Positions 22,456 through 30,824 of a DNA stretch of 64,000 nt are shown piece by piece (the first letter of the stretch is position 1; each line of letters begins with the position of its first letter). The notes beneath the pieces are model-generated. The model was not told where the DNA came from, ran no database searches, and was given only the letters and a program-made list of their open reading frames with translations. The DNA is from Arenicellales bacterium (GTDB lineage Bacteria > Pseudomonadota > Gammaproteobacteria > Arenicellales > JAJDZL01), in contig OX638343.1 of assembly GCA_951813075.1 (NCBI GenBank), positions 124,001-188,000 on the forward strand. The letters are read 5' to 3'. The position numbers were made by a program, and so were the translations under genes.

Positions 22456-23277
22456 ATGGATACCGCGACCACCACCGACGTCCAGACGTACGAAACCGAG
22501 CGAGTTCGGGAATTTACCAACTTCATACTTGAAGTTGAAGGAATTTTTGTCAGTTTTGGAGGTGTCAAGGCACTTCAGGATGTGTCATTTACAGTGTACG
22601 AAGGCGAGATTTTCTCGATTATCGGTCCGAACGGTGCTGGTAAGACTTCAATGCTCAATGTCATCAGCGGTTTCTATAAGGCAAACGCAGGTCGCATTAC
22701 CTATCAAGGGAACGACCGAACAAAGGCCTCGCCCGAGCAGGTAGCCCGTATGGGTTTCGCCAGAACATTCCAGAATATCGCCCTATTCAAGGGTATGTCC
22801 ACACTGGATAACATCATGACCGGCAGAATTGTCAGGGTTAAGAACAATTTCCTCAAAGAGGCGTTCTATTTCCCGGCACAGCCACAGGAAGACGCGCAGC
22901 GTGAGTATGTAGAACAGATCATCGATTTTCTCGAGATCCAGAGTATCCGCAAAACCCCCGTCGGCAAGTTGCCTTATGGACTGCAGAAAAGGGTAGAACT
23001 GGGACGCGCACTGGCGATGGAACCCAAGATTCTTCTTCTGGATGAGCCGATGGCCGGAATGAATCTTGAAGAAAAGGAAGATATGGCCCGATTCGTTCTG
23101 GATGTGAATGACGAATTCGGAACTACAGTCGTACTGATCGAACATGACATGGGTGTGGTAATGGATATTTCAGACCATGTCGTGGTACTGGACCATGGGG
23201 AAAGAATTGCTCATGGGGTGCCGGATGACGTGAGGACCAACAAGGATGTGATTCGCGCCTACCTCGGCGAACACTGA
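22456..23277 (+). CDS. Branched-chain amino acid-type ABC transporter, ATP-binding protein (LivG-like)
   Basis: First ATPase of a five-gene LivFGHMK-type importer. The 273 residues include Walker A GPNGAGKTS at about 57-65, Q-loop RTFQNIALF, a signature KLPYGLQKRVELGRAL (a divergent LSGGQ), Walker B ILLLDEPMAGMN and the switch histidine in LIEHDMGVV. An N-terminal extension of about 20 residues precedes the first strand. It lies between the synthetase and the first permease with short gaps, so it is part of the same operon. Confidence 0.93.
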   Translation: MDTATTTDVQTYETERVREFTNFILEVEGIFVSFGGVKALQDVSFTVYEGEIFSIIGPNGAGKTSMLNVISGFYKANAGRITYQGNDRTKASPEQVARMGFARTFQNIALFKGMSTLDNIMTGRIVRVKNNFLKEAFYFPAQPQEDAQREYVEQIIDFLEIQSIRKTPVGKLPYGLQKRVELGRALAMEPKILLLDEPMAGMNLEEKEDMARFVLDVNDEFGTTVVLIEHDMGVVMDISDHVVVLDHGERIAHGVPDDVRTNKDVIRAYLGEH

Positions 23278-23290
23278 GAGTGTACTATTC

Positions 23291-24511
23291 ATGACATTAG
23301 TTGATTTCCTATTTTTTGTTGAGGTACTGGTCGGTGGATTTCTCACGGGCATAATGTACGCTCTGGTTGCCATCGGACTTGTGCTGATATTCAAGGCATC
23401 CTCCATATTCAATTTTGCTCAGGGTGCTCTGGTACTGTTTGGCGCGCTGACATTCGTGCTGCTCACCGAAGTTGCCGGAGACTTCTGGGCTTGGACCGGT
23501 TGGCTTGCGGTCGGACTCGCAGCAGCAGCAGGAATAATCTTCCTGCTTGGCCGAATGAATCTGGATACCACCAAGGCCAAAAAGTTTTCCGAAAAATATG
23601 TGCTCAAACTACCGCTTTACATTACAGCGGTGCTTCTTGTCGTGCTGGCGCTTTTTGTCGACGGTGGTCAGAACATGTGGCGAGGCGTATTCGTCACATT
23701 GCTGATATTCCTGATGTTGACCACTGCTGTGAAATCACCGAAGTGGGCAATGGGTGTATTGCTCGGGCTTGCTGTTGTCTCATTTCTAGGCGATGGCGTA
23801 GTGACCTACCGAGCGCTCGCGGTATCGCTGGTGATTGTCATCGGGCTTGCAATTGCAATCGAGCGCATTGTGCTGCGTCCGATGGTGAATCAGGAACCGA
23901 TTATTCTTTTCATGGCGACCATTGGTCTGAACTACGTCATTGAAGGGATTGCCCAAGGTGTGTGGGATGCTGATGTGCACGCACTTGATATCGGTATAGA
24001 AGACATTCCATTTGAGGTCTATGGTGTCTACGTCAGTCAGTTCGATCTGTTTGCCGGACTGATTGCTGCAATTTTGGTTACCGCGCTTGCCATCTTCTTT
24101 CAGAAAACACGAGTTGGACGGGCACTACGAGCGGTAGCCGATGATCATCAGGCAGCCTTGAGTGTCGGTATTCCGCTCAAGAATATCTGGGTGGTCGTTT
24201 GGGCGGCTGCCGGAATCGTTGCACTGGTCGCCGGATTGATGTGGGGGTCAAAGCTAGGCGTTCAATTCAGCATATCACTCTTGGCTTTCAAGGCATTGCC
24301 GGTCATCATTATCGGTGGATTCACATCAATTCCGGGAGCGATCGTCGGTGGCTTGATCGTCGGTGCGACCGAGAAATTATTCGAGGTGTTTGTCGGAATT
24401 CCATTTTTTGGCGGTGGAACCGAGAACTGGACCCCTTATATGCTGGGCATGTTCTTCCTGATGTTCCGACCGCAGGGTTTATTCGGTGAAAAAATTATTG
24501 AAAGAGTTTAG
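23291..24511 (+). CDS. Branched-chain amino acid-type ABC transporter, permease (LivH-like) with internal insertion
   Basis: Inner-membrane permease of the importer. At 406 residues it is about 100 longer than usual LivH. The N-terminal helix and GIMYALVAIGLVLIFKA are typical, and the C-terminal half is normal (GRALRAVADDHQAALSVGI, IGGFTSIPGAIVGG, FRPQGLFGEK). Between them, at about residues 55-185, lie extra hydrophobic helices (GWLAVGLAAAAGIIFLLG, LYITAVLLVVLALFV, GVFVTLLIFLMLTTAV). The insertion is in frame and has no stop or frameshift. Follows livG by 13 bases. Confidence 0.88.
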   Translation: MTLVDFLFFVEVLVGGFLTGIMYALVAIGLVLIFKASSIFNFAQGALVLFGALTFVLLTEVAGDFWAWTGWLAVGLAAAAGIIFLLGRMNLDTTKAKKFSEKYVLKLPLYITAVLLVVLALFVDGGQNMWRGVFVTLLIFLMLTTAVKSPKWAMGVLLGLAVVSFLGDGVVTYRALAVSLVIVIGLAIAIERIVLRPMVNQEPIILFMATIGLNYVIEGIAQGVWDADVHALDIGIEDIPFEVYGVYVSQFDLFAGLIAAILVTALAIFFQKTRVGRALRAVADDHQAALSVGIPLKNIWVVVWAAAGIVALVAGLMWGSKLGVQFSISLLAFKALPVIIIGGFTSIPGAIVGGLIVGATEKLFEVFVGIPFFGGGTENWTPYMLGMFFLMFRPQGLFGEKIIERV

Positions 24512-24531
24512 TGAATCGGAGCTGAGAACGA

Positions 24532-25659
24532 ATGTTTTATAGGGAAGTCGGACAGTACAAGTCAAGTTACCGGGCAGATCAGGCGATATTTCCGATCACC
24601 AACGATCGCATTGGCGTGATGCTTATTCTGATCGTTGCGTTTGTCGTGCCACCACTTTCGGGCAACCAGTACATCATGGGCCCGATTTTGACGCAGTTAC
24701 TGGTCTTCGGTCTCGCCGCACTGGGATTGAATCTCCTCACAGGATATGCAGGTCAGGTGTCGCTCGGCTCCGGTGGATTTATGGCGGTTGGTGCGTTCGG
24801 CTGCTACAACCTGGTGTTGAGATTACCTGAAATTCCGATTTTTATTGATTTTATTCTGGCTGGATTGATGGCCGCCGCCGTCGGTATTCTATTCGGCATA
24901 CCATCGCTTCGAATCAAAGGGTTCTACCTTGCGGTAGCGACGCTCGCATCGCAATTTTTCCTGCTTTGGATATTTGATCACGTCGGTTGGTTCACCAACT
25001 ACGATCCTGCCGGCGTTGCGTCGGCTCCGACAACGACACTATTCGGGTCATTGGCGGAAGAAGGTGGTGTGCTGGGCTTTCTTGCACCGATCAACGTACT
25101 AGTTTCAGGACCGAATGCAACACCGGAGGCGAAATATATTCTGACGCTTTCCGTGGTGGTGGTGCTGGCACTTCTCGCGAAAAATCTTGTCCGCGGCATG
25201 ACTGGTCGAGCATGGATGGCAATTCGCGACTTTGATATTGCTGCCGAGATCATCGGAATCCGACCGCTGCGAACGAAATTGCTTGCTTTCGCAATCAGCT
25301 CGTTCTACTGTGGAGTTGCGGGTGCGCTATATGTGTTTACTTATGTAGGAAACGCCGACACTGAGGCGTTCGACTTGATCCGCTCCTTTACGATTCTATT
25401 CATGATTATTATCGGTGGGCTTGGTTCCATCATGGGATCATTTCTCGGTGCTGCGTTCATCGTGCTGTTACCACCGTTTCTGAATATTCTGGCTTCACAT
25501 TTTGGTGAAGGTACGTTGTCGGGTGCGACGCTGGCGAATCTTGAGCTGATCATATTTGGTGGTTCGATCGTATTTATCCTGGCCGTTGAGCCGCAGGGCA
25601 TCGCAAGAATGTGGCAGATTGCTAAAGAGAAACTGAGGCAATGGCCGTTTCCGTATTGA
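24532..25659 (+). CDS. Branched-chain amino acid-type ABC transporter, permease (LivM-like)
   Basis: Second permease. The 375 residues contain eight or more hydrophobic helices, the family segment LGLNLLTGYAGQVSLGSGGFMAVGAF and the coupling-region RGMTGRAWMAIRDFDIAAEIIGI, followed by IGGLGSIMGSFLGA. A 40-residue hydrophilic start precedes the first helix. It begins 20 bases after the first permease. A 119-base gap with a strong Shine-Dalgarno separates it from the binding-protein gene, which may also have its own promoter. Confidence 0.93.
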   Translation: MFYREVGQYKSSYRADQAIFPITNDRIGVMLILIVAFVVPPLSGNQYIMGPILTQLLVFGLAALGLNLLTGYAGQVSLGSGGFMAVGAFGCYNLVLRLPEIPIFIDFILAGLMAAAVGILFGIPSLRIKGFYLAVATLASQFFLLWIFDHVGWFTNYDPAGVASAPTTTLFGSLAEEGGVLGFLAPINVLVSGPNATPEAKYILTLSVVVVLALLAKNLVRGMTGRAWMAIRDFDIAAEIIGIRPLRTKLLAFAISSFYCGVAGALYVFTYVGNADTEAFDLIRSFTILFMIIIGGLGSIMGSFLGAAFIVLLPPFLNILASHFGEGTLSGATLANLELIIFGGSIVFILAVEPQGIARMWQIAKEKLRQWPFPY

Positions 25660-25778
25660 TTTTGATATGGACACTGTGACTGAATCTGGAGTAACATTCA
25701 GATCACAATGTATTTTTATTGGATTTATCGCAAGATACTAATTTTGTTTCAACCACACACAGTGGGGGGAGGTAAGTA

Positions 25779-27128
25779 ATGAAATTAAGAAATTTGGTAC
25801 TCTCGCTCGTCGCTACTACGATTGCGATCGTGCCGTTTGCTGTCACTCAGGCACAAGACACCAAGGAGCAGTTTTTTCCGGCTCTAGTCTATCGGACCGG
25901 TCCATATGCGGCTGGTGGTTCTGGTTTCTGGGGCGGGATGGAAGATTATATGGCTCTTATGAATCTGCGCGACGGTGGCGTGAACGGTGTCATGCTGAAA
26001 TGGGAAGAGTGCGAGACCGCTTACAATTCCGACCGTGGTGTTGAGTGCTACGAACGTTTGAAAAATCAGGGTGAGCGCGGTGCAACTGTTGTCCATCCAT
26101 TGAGCACAGGTATCACTTACCGTCTGATTGAGCGTGCCACTACCGACAAGATTCCACTGATTTCAATGGGATACGGTAGAACCGATGCATCCAACGGAAA
26201 AATTTTTCCATGGGTGTTTCCGTTGATCACCAATTACTGGAGCCAGAATACGGCAAAGATCAAGTACATCGGTATGCAGGAAGGAGGCATGGAAAATCTC
26301 AAGGGTAAGAAAATCGCCAACCTTCATCATGACTCAAGTTATGGAAAGGAAACCAGGCCGGTACTGGAAAAGCAGGCAGAAATGTATGGTTTTGAGATCA
26401 GGCATTATCCTGTGGCGCATCCCGGACTTGATCAGAAAGCGGCGTGGCTCGACATTTCCCGTCGATACAAACCTGACTGGGTAATTCTGCGAGGATGGGG
26501 AGTCATGAACCCAACCGCCCTCAAGGAAGCAGCGCGAACCGGGTTCTCTGCGGATCGAATCGTAGGTGTCTGGTGGAGTGGTGCCGAAGAGGATGTAATT
26601 CCAGCGGGTAAAGCAGCTGATGGCTATGTTGCTGCCGGTTTCCATCCTTCCGGATCTGACTTTCCGCTAATTCAGGAAATCCTGGATATTGTCCACGGTG
26701 CAGGTAAGGGTAATATTTCACCGCAACGTGTCGGCACGATTTACTACAACCGCGGAATTGTGGCGGGCATCGTGACGGTCGAAGCCATGCGTACAGCGCA
26801 AGCCAAGTTTGGCAATATTGTGCTGTCCGGTGAGGAGATGCGATGGGGTCTTGAGAACCTCAGCATTTCTGCCGAGCGAATTGCGGAACTTGGGGCAGAT
26901 GGATTGATGGCACCGCTTTCAATCTCTTGTGCCGATCATGAAGGTGGTGGCCCGGTGAAATTCAGCAGATGGGATGCCGCAAGCAAACAGTGGGTGGAAG
27001 TTACCGACTGGATCCCAACTGACAAGTCAATCGTGAACTCGATGATCATGGATTCTTCCATGGCATATGCATCCGAGAAGGGTATTGACCCAAGATCTGG
27101 CATGTCAATGGGTTCTGACTGCGGTTGA
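25779..27128 (+). CDS. ABC transporter substrate-binding protein (type I periplasmic fold)
   Basis: Captures the substrate in the periplasm for the Liv-type transporter. A cleavable signal peptide spans about residues 1-25 (LVLSLVATTIAIVPFAVTQA). The 449-residue mature region begins FFPALVYRTGPYAAGGSGFW and has the two-lobed Peripla_BP pattern (GATVVHPLSTGI, KIANLHHDSSYGKE, DWVILRGWGVMNPTAL). It is longer than amino-acid-binding LivK and resembles the group found next to CoA ligases, which argues for an organic acid rather than an amino acid; the ligand cannot be read. Very strong ribosome site GGGGGGAGG. Confidence 0.88.
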   Translation: MKLRNLVLSLVATTIAIVPFAVTQAQDTKEQFFPALVYRTGPYAAGGSGFWGGMEDYMALMNLRDGGVNGVMLKWEECETAYNSDRGVECYERLKNQGERGATVVHPLSTGITYRLIERATTDKIPLISMGYGRTDASNGKIFPWVFPLITNYWSQNTAKIKYIGMQEGGMENLKGKKIANLHHDSSYGKETRPVLEKQAEMYGFEIRHYPVAHPGLDQKAAWLDISRRYKPDWVILRGWGVMNPTALKEAARTGFSADRIVGVWWSGAEEDVIPAGKAADGYVAAGFHPSGSDFPLIQEILDIVHGAGKGNISPQRVGTIYYNRGIVAGIVTVEAMRTAQAKFGNIVLSGEEMRWGLENLSISAERIAELGADGLMAPLSISCADHEGGGPVKFSRWDAASKQWVEVTDWIPTDKSIVNSMIMDSSMAYASEKGIDPRSGMSMGSDCG

Positions 27129-27155
27129 TCGTCACCTGGAACACACCAATAGACT

Positions 27156-27989
27156 ATGAACGAGAAACAACAAGATGCCTCCACAAACGGGGCACTGATC
27201 AGTGTCAACAACATCGAGGTCATTTATGACCGGGTAATTCTCGTTCTGAAAGGTGTATCTCTTGAAGTCCCTGAGAAGGGTATTGTTACCCTTCTCGGGG
27301 CTAATGGAGCGGGCAAAACTACAACACTGAAGGCGATCTCCAATCTGTTGCGCGCCGAGCGCGGTGAAGTCACAAAAGGCTCGATCATTTACCGCGGAGA
27401 GCGGGTGGATGCGATGACGCCGTCGGAACTGGTCGTGCGCGGTGTAACGCAGGTTATGGAAGGTCGACATTGTTTCGAGCACCTCACTGTAGAGGAGAAC
27501 CTGCTTACTGGCGCGTACACGAGAAGAGATGGACGAGCTGCTATTCAGGCGGATCTAGAGCTTGTTTATGAATATTTTCCGAGACTGAAAGAGCGACGCA
27601 CTGGGGTGGCTGGCTATATTTCGGGCGGTGAGCAGCAGATGACTGCGGTAGGCAGAGCATTAATGGCGAAGCCCACGGTGATCTTGCTTGATGAACCGTC
27701 CATGGGATTGGCGCCAACTTTGGTGGAGGAGATTTTTGAGATCATCAAAAAGCTCAATGAGAACGAAAAAGTTACAATTCTGCTTGCCGAGCAGAACACG
27801 AATATGGCGCTGCGATATTCGCAATATGGCTATATCCTTGAGAACGGAAGGGTTGTGATGGACGGCGACTCCTCGGATCTGTTGCAGAATGAGGATGTCA
27901 AAGAATTTTATCTTGGAGTGAGCGGCGACAAACGAAAAAGCTTCAGGAATGTCAAACACTACAGACGGCGAAAACGCTGGCTGACGTAA
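27156..27989 (+). CDS. Branched-chain amino acid-type ABC transporter, ATP-binding protein (LivF-like)
   Basis: Second ATPase of the importer. The 277 residues show Walker A GANGAGKTT at about 47-55, Q-loop VTQVMEGRHCF, signature YISGGEQQMTAVGRAL, Walker B VILLDEPSMGLAP and LLAEQNTNMAL. Compared with LivF it carries a basic C-terminal tail (KRKSFRNVKHYRRRKRW). It follows the binding protein by 27 bases. An imperfect hairpin (CTGCC/GGCAG) sits just after the stop at about 28000-28013. Confidence 0.93.
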   Translation: MNEKQQDASTNGALISVNNIEVIYDRVILVLKGVSLEVPEKGIVTLLGANGAGKTTTLKAISNLLRAERGEVTKGSIIYRGERVDAMTPSELVVRGVTQVMEGRHCFEHLTVEENLLTGAYTRRDGRAAIQADLELVYEYFPRLKERRTGVAGYISGGEQQMTAVGRALMAKPTVILLDEPSMGLAPTLVEEIFEIIKKLNENEKVTILLAEQNTNMALRYSQYGYILENGRVVMDGDSSDLLQNEDVKEFYLGVSGDKRKSFRNVKHYRRRKRWLT

Positions 27990-28084
27990 CGTCTTTCTGC
28001 CTTTCGGCAGGAATTTCACATGCCGGGGAGCGGATTCGTCTTGTAATTCTCCCTTGCTTCAATGCATAGAAGGAATTCACGGGC

Positions 28085-29323
28085 ATGAGCACTCAATTTT
28101 ACGACTCTCTCGAATCACGTGATCCGCAACAGCGCGAGTCCGACCTGTTTTCGGCGCTTCCTTCCCATCTGGCCCGAGCGGCGAAAAAATCATCGTTTTT
28201 ACGAGACCAGATTGCAGACCATGACGCTGCATCGGTCAATTCCCGCGAGTCGCTCGCGCAATTGCCTGTTGTCCGTAAGTCGGAATTAGTTGAATTGCAG
28301 AAGAATTCTCCGCCATTTGGTGGCATGACGGCTTTCGATCCTGATTCATTGATCAGGATATTCGCATCACCCGGACCGATCTTTGAGCCAGAAACAAATC
28401 GTGCGGATTCCTGGCGAATGTCGCGTGCTCTATTTGCTGCGGGATTCCGAAAAGGGATGCTTGTACACAACACATTTTCCTATCATTTCTCTCCTGCTGG
28501 TGCGATGCTGGAAAGCGGCATCAGTGTCCTGGGAGGAGCGGTTTTTCCGGCTGGTGTAGGACAGACCGAGTTGCAGGTTCAGGCCATCGCGCGGTTAAAG
28601 CCACAGGGTTATACAGGCACGCCGTCCTTTTTGAAAATTATTCTGGAAGCCGCTGCGTCATCTGGTTTGGATGTTTCGTCTTTGCAGATCGGGCTGGTGT
28701 CAGGCGAGGCACTTCCGCCATCACTTCGGTCAGAGCTTGATGGACACGGTGTTGCCGTGAAACAGGCGTACGCGACCGCGGATGTCGGCCTGATAGCCTA
28801 TGAATCCGATGCAATGGAAGGATTGATTCTGGATGAAGGCGTAATTGTTGAGATTGTTCGTCCGGGAACCGGTGACCCGGTATCGGAAGGAGATGTCGGT
28901 GAAGTGGTGGTGACGGTATTGAATCCTGATTATCCGCTGCTTCGGTTTGGAACTGGCGATATGTCGGCGATCATGTCCGGACAAAGCCCCTGCGGTAGAA
29001 CCAATACCCGCATAAAAGGTTGGATGGGACGAGCTGACCAGACAACGAAAGTTCGAGGCATGTTCGTACATCCGTCGCAAGTTGCACAGATTGTCAAACG
29101 GTTTGCCGAGCTTGAGAAGGCTAGATTAGTCGTCTCGAGTGAGGACCATCAGGACAAAATGGTGTTGCATTGCGAGGTCGCCGAGCGTCCGGACGGACTG
29201 ACCGACAAGATTGCCTCGTGCGCAAGAGAAGTTTGTAAACTCCGGGCAGATGTTGTGCTTGAGGAACTTGGTGCGTTGGCCAACGATGGTATTGTCATCG
29301 AGGATGCTCGTAGCTACGACTGA
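28085..29323 (+). CDS. Phenylacetate-CoA ligase-like AMP-binding protein
   Basis: Adenylate-forming CoA ligase of the PaaK group. Family features in the 412 residues: the N-terminal ALPSHLARAAKKSSFLRDQI, LAQLPVVRKSEL, the helix GYTGTPSFLKIILEAA, SGEALPPSLR, LLRFGTGDMSAI and the RIKGWMGRADQTTKVRGMFV lid region. The glycine-rich P-loop is weak, as often in PaaK relatives. Being 95 bases behind livF in the same direction, it probably acts on the imported acid, making a second ligase for this locus. Substrate not determinable. Confidence 0.82.
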   Translation: MSTQFYDSLESRDPQQRESDLFSALPSHLARAAKKSSFLRDQIADHDAASVNSRESLAQLPVVRKSELVELQKNSPPFGGMTAFDPDSLIRIFASPGPIFEPETNRADSWRMSRALFAAGFRKGMLVHNTFSYHFSPAGAMLESGISVLGGAVFPAGVGQTELQVQAIARLKPQGYTGTPSFLKIILEAAASSGLDVSSLQIGLVSGEALPPSLRSELDGHGVAVKQAYATADVGLIAYESDAMEGLILDEGVIVEIVRPGTGDPVSEGDVGEVVVTVLNPDYPLLRFGTGDMSAIMSGQSPCGRTNTRIKGWMGRADQTTKVRGMFVHPSQVAQIVKRFAELEKARLVVSSEDHQDKMVLHCEVAERPDGLTDKIASCAREVCKLRADVVLEELGALANDGIVIEDARSYD

Positions 29324-29330
29324 AAGAATA

Positions 29331-29759
29331 ATGGAGTTGTTGAGGTCGAATCTGGCCAGACCATTGAACGCTACGCCACCTAATTCGAAACCTGCTTCGC
29401 TACGAACGGTAGCGATGCCAGCCAGTGCCAATCCAAGTGGAGACATATTCGGTGGCTGGATCATGTCGCAGATGGATATCGCAGGTGGTATTCACGCCTA
29501 CGAGGTAGCGAGAGGGCGTGTTGCAACTGTAGCTGTCGATGGAATGAGTTTTCATCTTCCAGTTTACGTCGGTGATGTGGTTTCGTGTCACTGTGAGACG
29601 GTCAGAATTGGAAATACATCAATTGCGGTCATGGTGGAGACTTGGGTACGGCGCAGGAATTCCGAAAAATATGAGAAGGTGACCGAGGGTCTGTTCACGT
29701 TTGTAGCGATTGACGAGGAAGGTCGACCTCGACCAGTGCCGAGAGGTTCTGATGGCTAG
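29331..29759 (+). CDS. Acyl-CoA thioesterase, hotdog fold (YciA type)
   Basis: Hydrolyses acyl-CoA. From the ATG at 29331, eight bases after the ligase stop, the product has 142 residues with the diagnostic PSGDIFGGWIMSQMDIAGG (catalytic Asp near residue 46) and a second strand VSCHCETVRIGNTSIAVMVE. The frame extends 40 codons further upstream inside the ligase gene, without similarity to the family, so the ATG at 29331 is preferred. It overlaps the next gene by eight bases. Confidence 0.88.
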   Translation: MELLRSNLARPLNATPPNSKPASLRTVAMPASANPSGDIFGGWIMSQMDIAGGIHAYEVARGRVATVAVDGMSFHLPVYVGDVVSCHCETVRIGNTSIAVMVETWVRRRNSEKYEKVTEGLFTFVAIDEEGRPRPVPRGSDG

Positions 29760-30312
29760 TTCAACTTTAGATCCATTCAGTCTGGTTGCCCAGCTTTCAG
29801 ACAAGAGTCTGCCGCCGGTGCACAAATGGAATCCTGAACTCTGTGGTGATATTGATATCCGAATTGCCCGAGACGGAACATGGTTTTACATGGGATCCCC
29901 AATCGGGCGAAAACGGTTGGTCAATCTGTTTTCTACCGTATTGCGAAAGGATGACGACGGTGAACACTATCTGGTTACACCTTCTGAAAAACTTCGTATA
30001 GATGTAGAAGACGCGCCATTCGTGGTTGTGCAGGTTGAAGAGAAGGGATCGGGTAAAGAACAGATGTTGTATTTCAGAACCAAGAACGACGATGTCGTAC
30101 TTGCCGATCACGATCACCCGATTTGGGTGGAGATTGCTGAAGACGGAGAACCGGCGCCCTATATCGAGGTTCGCGATGGCCTGCTCGGATTAATCGCAAG
30201 AAATGTTTACTACCAGCTCGTTGAACTCGGTGAGGAGCGTCAATGCGACAACCATCGAGAATTCGGTGTTTGGAGCAGTGGAAAATTTTTTATTTTAGGA
30301 AATGTCAGCTGA
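29752..30312 (+). CDS. DUF1285 family protein
   Basis: Conserved proteobacterial protein without assigned function. The 186 residues contain the family patterns PPVHKWNPELCGDIDIRIARDG, WFYMGSPIGRKRLVNLFSTVLR, RKDDDGEHYLVTPSEKLRI and VYYQLVELG. It starts inside the last codons of the thioesterase gene (8-base overlap), so the two are translationally coupled. The family has no enzyme motif I can point to. Confidence 0.88.
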   Translation: MASSTLDPFSLVAQLSDKSLPPVHKWNPELCGDIDIRIARDGTWFYMGSPIGRKRLVNLFSTVLRKDDDGEHYLVTPSEKLRIDVEDAPFVVVQVEEKGSGKEQMLYFRTKNDDVVLADHDHPIWVEIAEDGEPAPYIEVRDGLLGLIARNVYYQLVELGEERQCDNHREFGVWSSGKFFILGNVS

Positions 30313-30341
30313 CCGAAGTAACGAGATGAAATCATACAGTT

Positions 30342-30815
30342 ATGCTGACTGAAGACATACAATCACTGAGAAGAATTCTCAGTAAAAACAAGACGATCGC
30401 GGTTGTCGGGTTGTCGGCGCGCTGGTATCGGCCGAGTTATTTTGCCGCCAAATATTTGCAGGAATACGGTTATCGTGTCATACCAGTAAATCCAAACTAC
30501 GACGAGATTCTAGGCGAGAAATGCTATGCGTCAGTTGAGGATGTCCCGGAACCGATAGATGTCGTGGATGTGTTTCAGCGCTCGGATGCCGTGTTGCCGA
30601 TTGCCGAATCTGCGGTTGCAGTGAATGCCAAGGTGTTGTGGATGCAACTGGGTATCTATAACGAGCAGGCAACCAGACTGGCGTTTGAAGCGGGAATGGA
30701 TATTGTGGCCAACCGATGCATGAAGATTGAACACGCAAGATTGTTCGGCGGATTGAATTTCATCGGTGTGAATACCAATATCATCTCCTCGCAACGTCCG
30801 CGCTGGATTGTGTGA
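30342..30815 (+). CDS. CoA-binding protein, YccU-like
   Basis: Single Rossmann-type CoA_binding domain. In 157 residues: TIAVVGLSARWYRPSYFAAKYL (nucleotide loop), the YRVIPVNPNYDEILGEKCY segment and VLWMQLGIYNEQAT, ending with the conserved NRCMKIEH. The role in the cell is not known; CoA binding fits the acyl-CoA theme of the neighbours. The stop is nine bases before metY. Confidence 0.88.
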   Translation: MLTEDIQSLRRILSKNKTIAVVGLSARWYRPSYFAAKYLQEYGYRVIPVNPNYDEILGEKCYASVEDVPEPIDVVDVFQRSDAVLPIAESAVAVNAKVLWMQLGIYNEQATRLAFEAGMDIVANRCMKIEHARLFGGLNFIGVNTNIISSQRPRWIV

Positions 30816-30824
30816 GCGTAAATA

